Assembly: GCA_032358255.1 (NCBI GenBank)
Contig: JAULBX010011099.1
Span: forward strand, 248,001 to 312,000
Length of the DNA stretch: 64,000 bases
Direction: 5' to 3'
Origin: Heterotrichella gracilis
Lineage: Eukaryota > Sar > Xanthophyceae > Tribonematales > Xanthonemataceae
Under the pieces are notes generated by a model that was not told where the DNA came from, ran no database searches, and was given only the letters and a program-made list of their open reading frames with translations. The stretch's first letter is position 1; the number at the start of each line of letters is the position of its first letter. A program made the translations under genes and the position numbers. This document shows, one piece after another, positions 62,669 to 64,000 of this stretch.

Positions 62669-63307
62669 TTAATTAGAAACAATCAATTTTTTGATCGAGT
62701 TCTTATTTGATAAAGTTGCCACCTTAACAATATAAATCCCTTGCGGGTATTGGCTTAAAGGGATTGTAAGTGTATTGGCATCTGTTTCTATAAATTCAAT
62801 TAATTCTGAGTTTAAATTATATATCGCAACGCTTTTTAAATTTTCTTCAGCAGCGTTTATTGTGACACTTTCTTTTGAAGGGTTGGGGAATAAGTTGAGC
62901 CATTGGTTTGTGTTGATGTATTCGTTTATGCCGACGTGTAATTGTTTATTTGCTATTATAATAGTGCCATCCAAAGATCCTCCAGATGAGAACAAGTTTA
63001 TTCTAATTTTGTATTTTCCGGGTTTTGCAAGCAGTTTTACGTAATCAGGCCAATATAATGGGTCAGAAATGAGACTATCATTATACCATACTTTTTCAAC
63101 CACATCAATACAACCACAAGAATAACCTCTAACCATAAAGCTGTCTAAAGGGTCAAGCTCCAATGTTAAAATGGGGGAATTATAGTATAAGGTATGAATT
63201 AGAAACCCAGAAGCATTACTTACCTTTATTTGCCCACAACAACCAGCATTTATTTTTAAGAATGAAAAGAAAAACAATGCAAATACATAAATTTTTAACT
63301 TTTTCAT
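62669..63307 (-). CDS. Small Cys-rich T9SS type A cargo protein
   Basis: 212 residues. Signal peptide MKKLKIYVFALFFFSFL to KINA. The mature N-terminus has Cys pairs GCCGQ and SCGCID. The last ~75 residues form the type A sorting domain: LFPNPSKESVTI, AIYNLNSELIE and PQGIYIVKV, ending KKLIVSN. Flanked by two REP-like repeats. Function unknown. Confidence 0.8.
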   Translation of the reverse strand: MKKLKIYVFALFFFSFLKINAGCCGQIKVSNASGFLIHTLYYNSPILTLELDPLDSFMVRGYSCGCIDVVEKVWYNDSLISDPLYWPDYVKLLAKPGKYKIRINLFSSGGSLDGTIIIANKQLHVGINEYINTNQWLNLFPNPSKESVTINAAEENLKSVAIYNLNSELIEFIETDANTLTIPLSQYPQGIYIVKVATLSNKNSIKKLIVSN

Positions 63308-63407
63308 ATTTGAATAACGTTCGAGAAGGATTTATATTGTTTGGGTTTTTAGGCATACAGCATTAGGCACACTTTTCATCCTCCCAGAGAGGGGCTTGGG
63401 GTAATCA

Positions 63408-63499
63408 GTCACCCTGAACTTGTTTCAGGGTCTAACTTGGGTTTTGATTTAGATGCTGAAATGATCCCGATCGATATCGGGACAGCATGACTTTTCGTT
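63408..63499. repeat. REP-like intergenic repeat, copy 3
   Basis: About 92 bases, nearly identical to copy 2 at both ends; the middle differs. The second hairpin keeps its arms but changes the loop (CCCGAT-CGAT-ATCGGG at 63466-63481), which suggests that the structure is maintained. Confidence 0.8.
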
Positions 63500-63502
63500 T
63501 TT

Positions 63503-64000
63503 TTAATGAAATTGCGAAGAGTAAATTATTTTTCCATATGAAACTACGCCCTGTTGGTTTAGCGCCCTAATAATGTATAAACCTTCGCAAGCACCTAATA
63601 GTTTAAGATCGATCCAAATTTCTTGTTCCGGAGAGACGTTTTGGCTGTAAATACTGCTCCCTGTCATGTCGGTTATTTCAACATAACGAATTTTTTTATT
63701 ATCTATTTGGAAGGAGGAGTTTGTCGGGTTTGGCTTCATTTGCAAAGGTTCGGATGCCATCGTGTATTCTGAAAATCCTACAGCGGTTTCCAAACTTGAT
63801 AACACAACTCTTCTTTCCTGATTTGTGAAATAATTCTCTCTTACAATTACGCCAATTCCATTCGCGCCGTAACGAATAAGATCAACTGTCTCGGGGAGCT
63901 GAAAATTTACAGGAAAGGCATTTGGAAGTATTGTGTCATTCACAAAAGAATAGGTTTGCAATTTATAATATTTTATAGAAAGTGAATTTTGAGCGGAACA
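63503..64000 (-). CDS. T9SS type A cargo protein, 5' end outside window
   Basis: The reverse-strand frame is open to the window edge, giving 165 residues. The visible start reads CSAQNSLS, likely the end of a signal peptide, so only a short N-terminal piece is missing. The C-terminal half is the type A sorting domain: MKPNPTNSSFQI, YVEITDMTGSSIY and EGLYIIRAL. An internal TTG at 63961 is not the true start. Function unknown. Confidence 0.78.
   Translation of the reverse strand, partial: CSAQNSLSIKYYKLQTYSFVNDTILPNAFPVNFQLPETVDLIRYGANGIGVIVRENYFTNQERRVVLSSLETAVGFSEYTMASEPLQMKPNPTNSSFQIDNKKIRYVEITDMTGSSIYSQNVSPEQEIWIDLKLLGACEGLYIIRALNQQGVVSYGKIIYSSQFH

Noticed and set aside
1-64000. CRISPR arrays, tRNA or rRNA genes, prophage
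   Set aside because: No regular spaced repeats, T-loop patterns or phage genes were seen on reading.

Overview
The window is a compact, AT-rich stretch of a Bacteroidota chromosome. The phylum call rests on several things visible in the sequence: type IX secretion (T9SS) C-terminal sorting domains on five proteins, a short 289-residue primary sigma factor without region 1.1, promoter boxes of the TAnnTTTG type, few Shine-Dalgarno sequences, a futalosine-pathway menaquinone gene (mqnC) and a bacillithiol gene (bshB1). The mqnC gene argues against a typical Flavobacteriaceae member. I cannot name a genus.

Layout. 1-12.6 kb: end of kup, two large T9SS cargo proteins, rsmB, a periplasmic binding protein, rhodanese-cysQ, two unknown secreted/membrane proteins and mqnC. 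12.7-19.4 kb: a yjbR-like gene divergent from an exbB-exbD-exbD-tonB operon, a terminator, then a small membrane protein, a PstS-like lipoprotein and a TPR protein. 19.5-23.5 kb: dprA, a methyltransferase and the (p)ppGpp synthetase/hydrolase. 23.5-31.0 kb: a seven-gene surface-glycan locus that diverges from one 18-bp palindrome carrying back-to-back promoter boxes. 31.0-41.9 kb: murB, a glycosyltransferase, lpxD, bshB1, a hydrolase, an LD-carboxypeptidase, a NUMOD4/HNH-like protein, metG, an unknown secreted protein and radA. 41.9-47.4 kb: an apparent operon of a MORN-repeat protein, a multi-PAS histidine kinase and a LytTR response regulator. 47.9-51.8 kb: rpiB, a thioredoxin-fold-like secreted protein, mnmG and a methyltransferase. 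51.8-52.9 kb: about 1.05 kb without a gene. 52.9-60.5 kb: a GyrI-like protein, a PorE-like OmpA protein with its TPR partner, rpoD, recN and fabI. 60.5-64 kb: a DUF420 protein with an EF-hand loop, a cytochrome c/copper monooxygenase-like lipoprotein, REP-like repeats and two T9SS cargo genes.

The most striking signal is four 16-bp ParB-binding (parS) sites between 50.9 and 52.7 kb. They lie directly after mnmG, around the methyltransferase and inside the gene-free stretch. mnmG next to parS is the classical origin-proximal arrangement, so this segment is probably the chromosome's centromere-like region and may lie near oriC. parA, parB and dnaA are not in the window. A second system-level signal is the bidirectional promoter that appears to drive the whole glycan locus.

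No CRISPR array, rRNA or tRNA gene, prophage or complete insertion sequence was seen.
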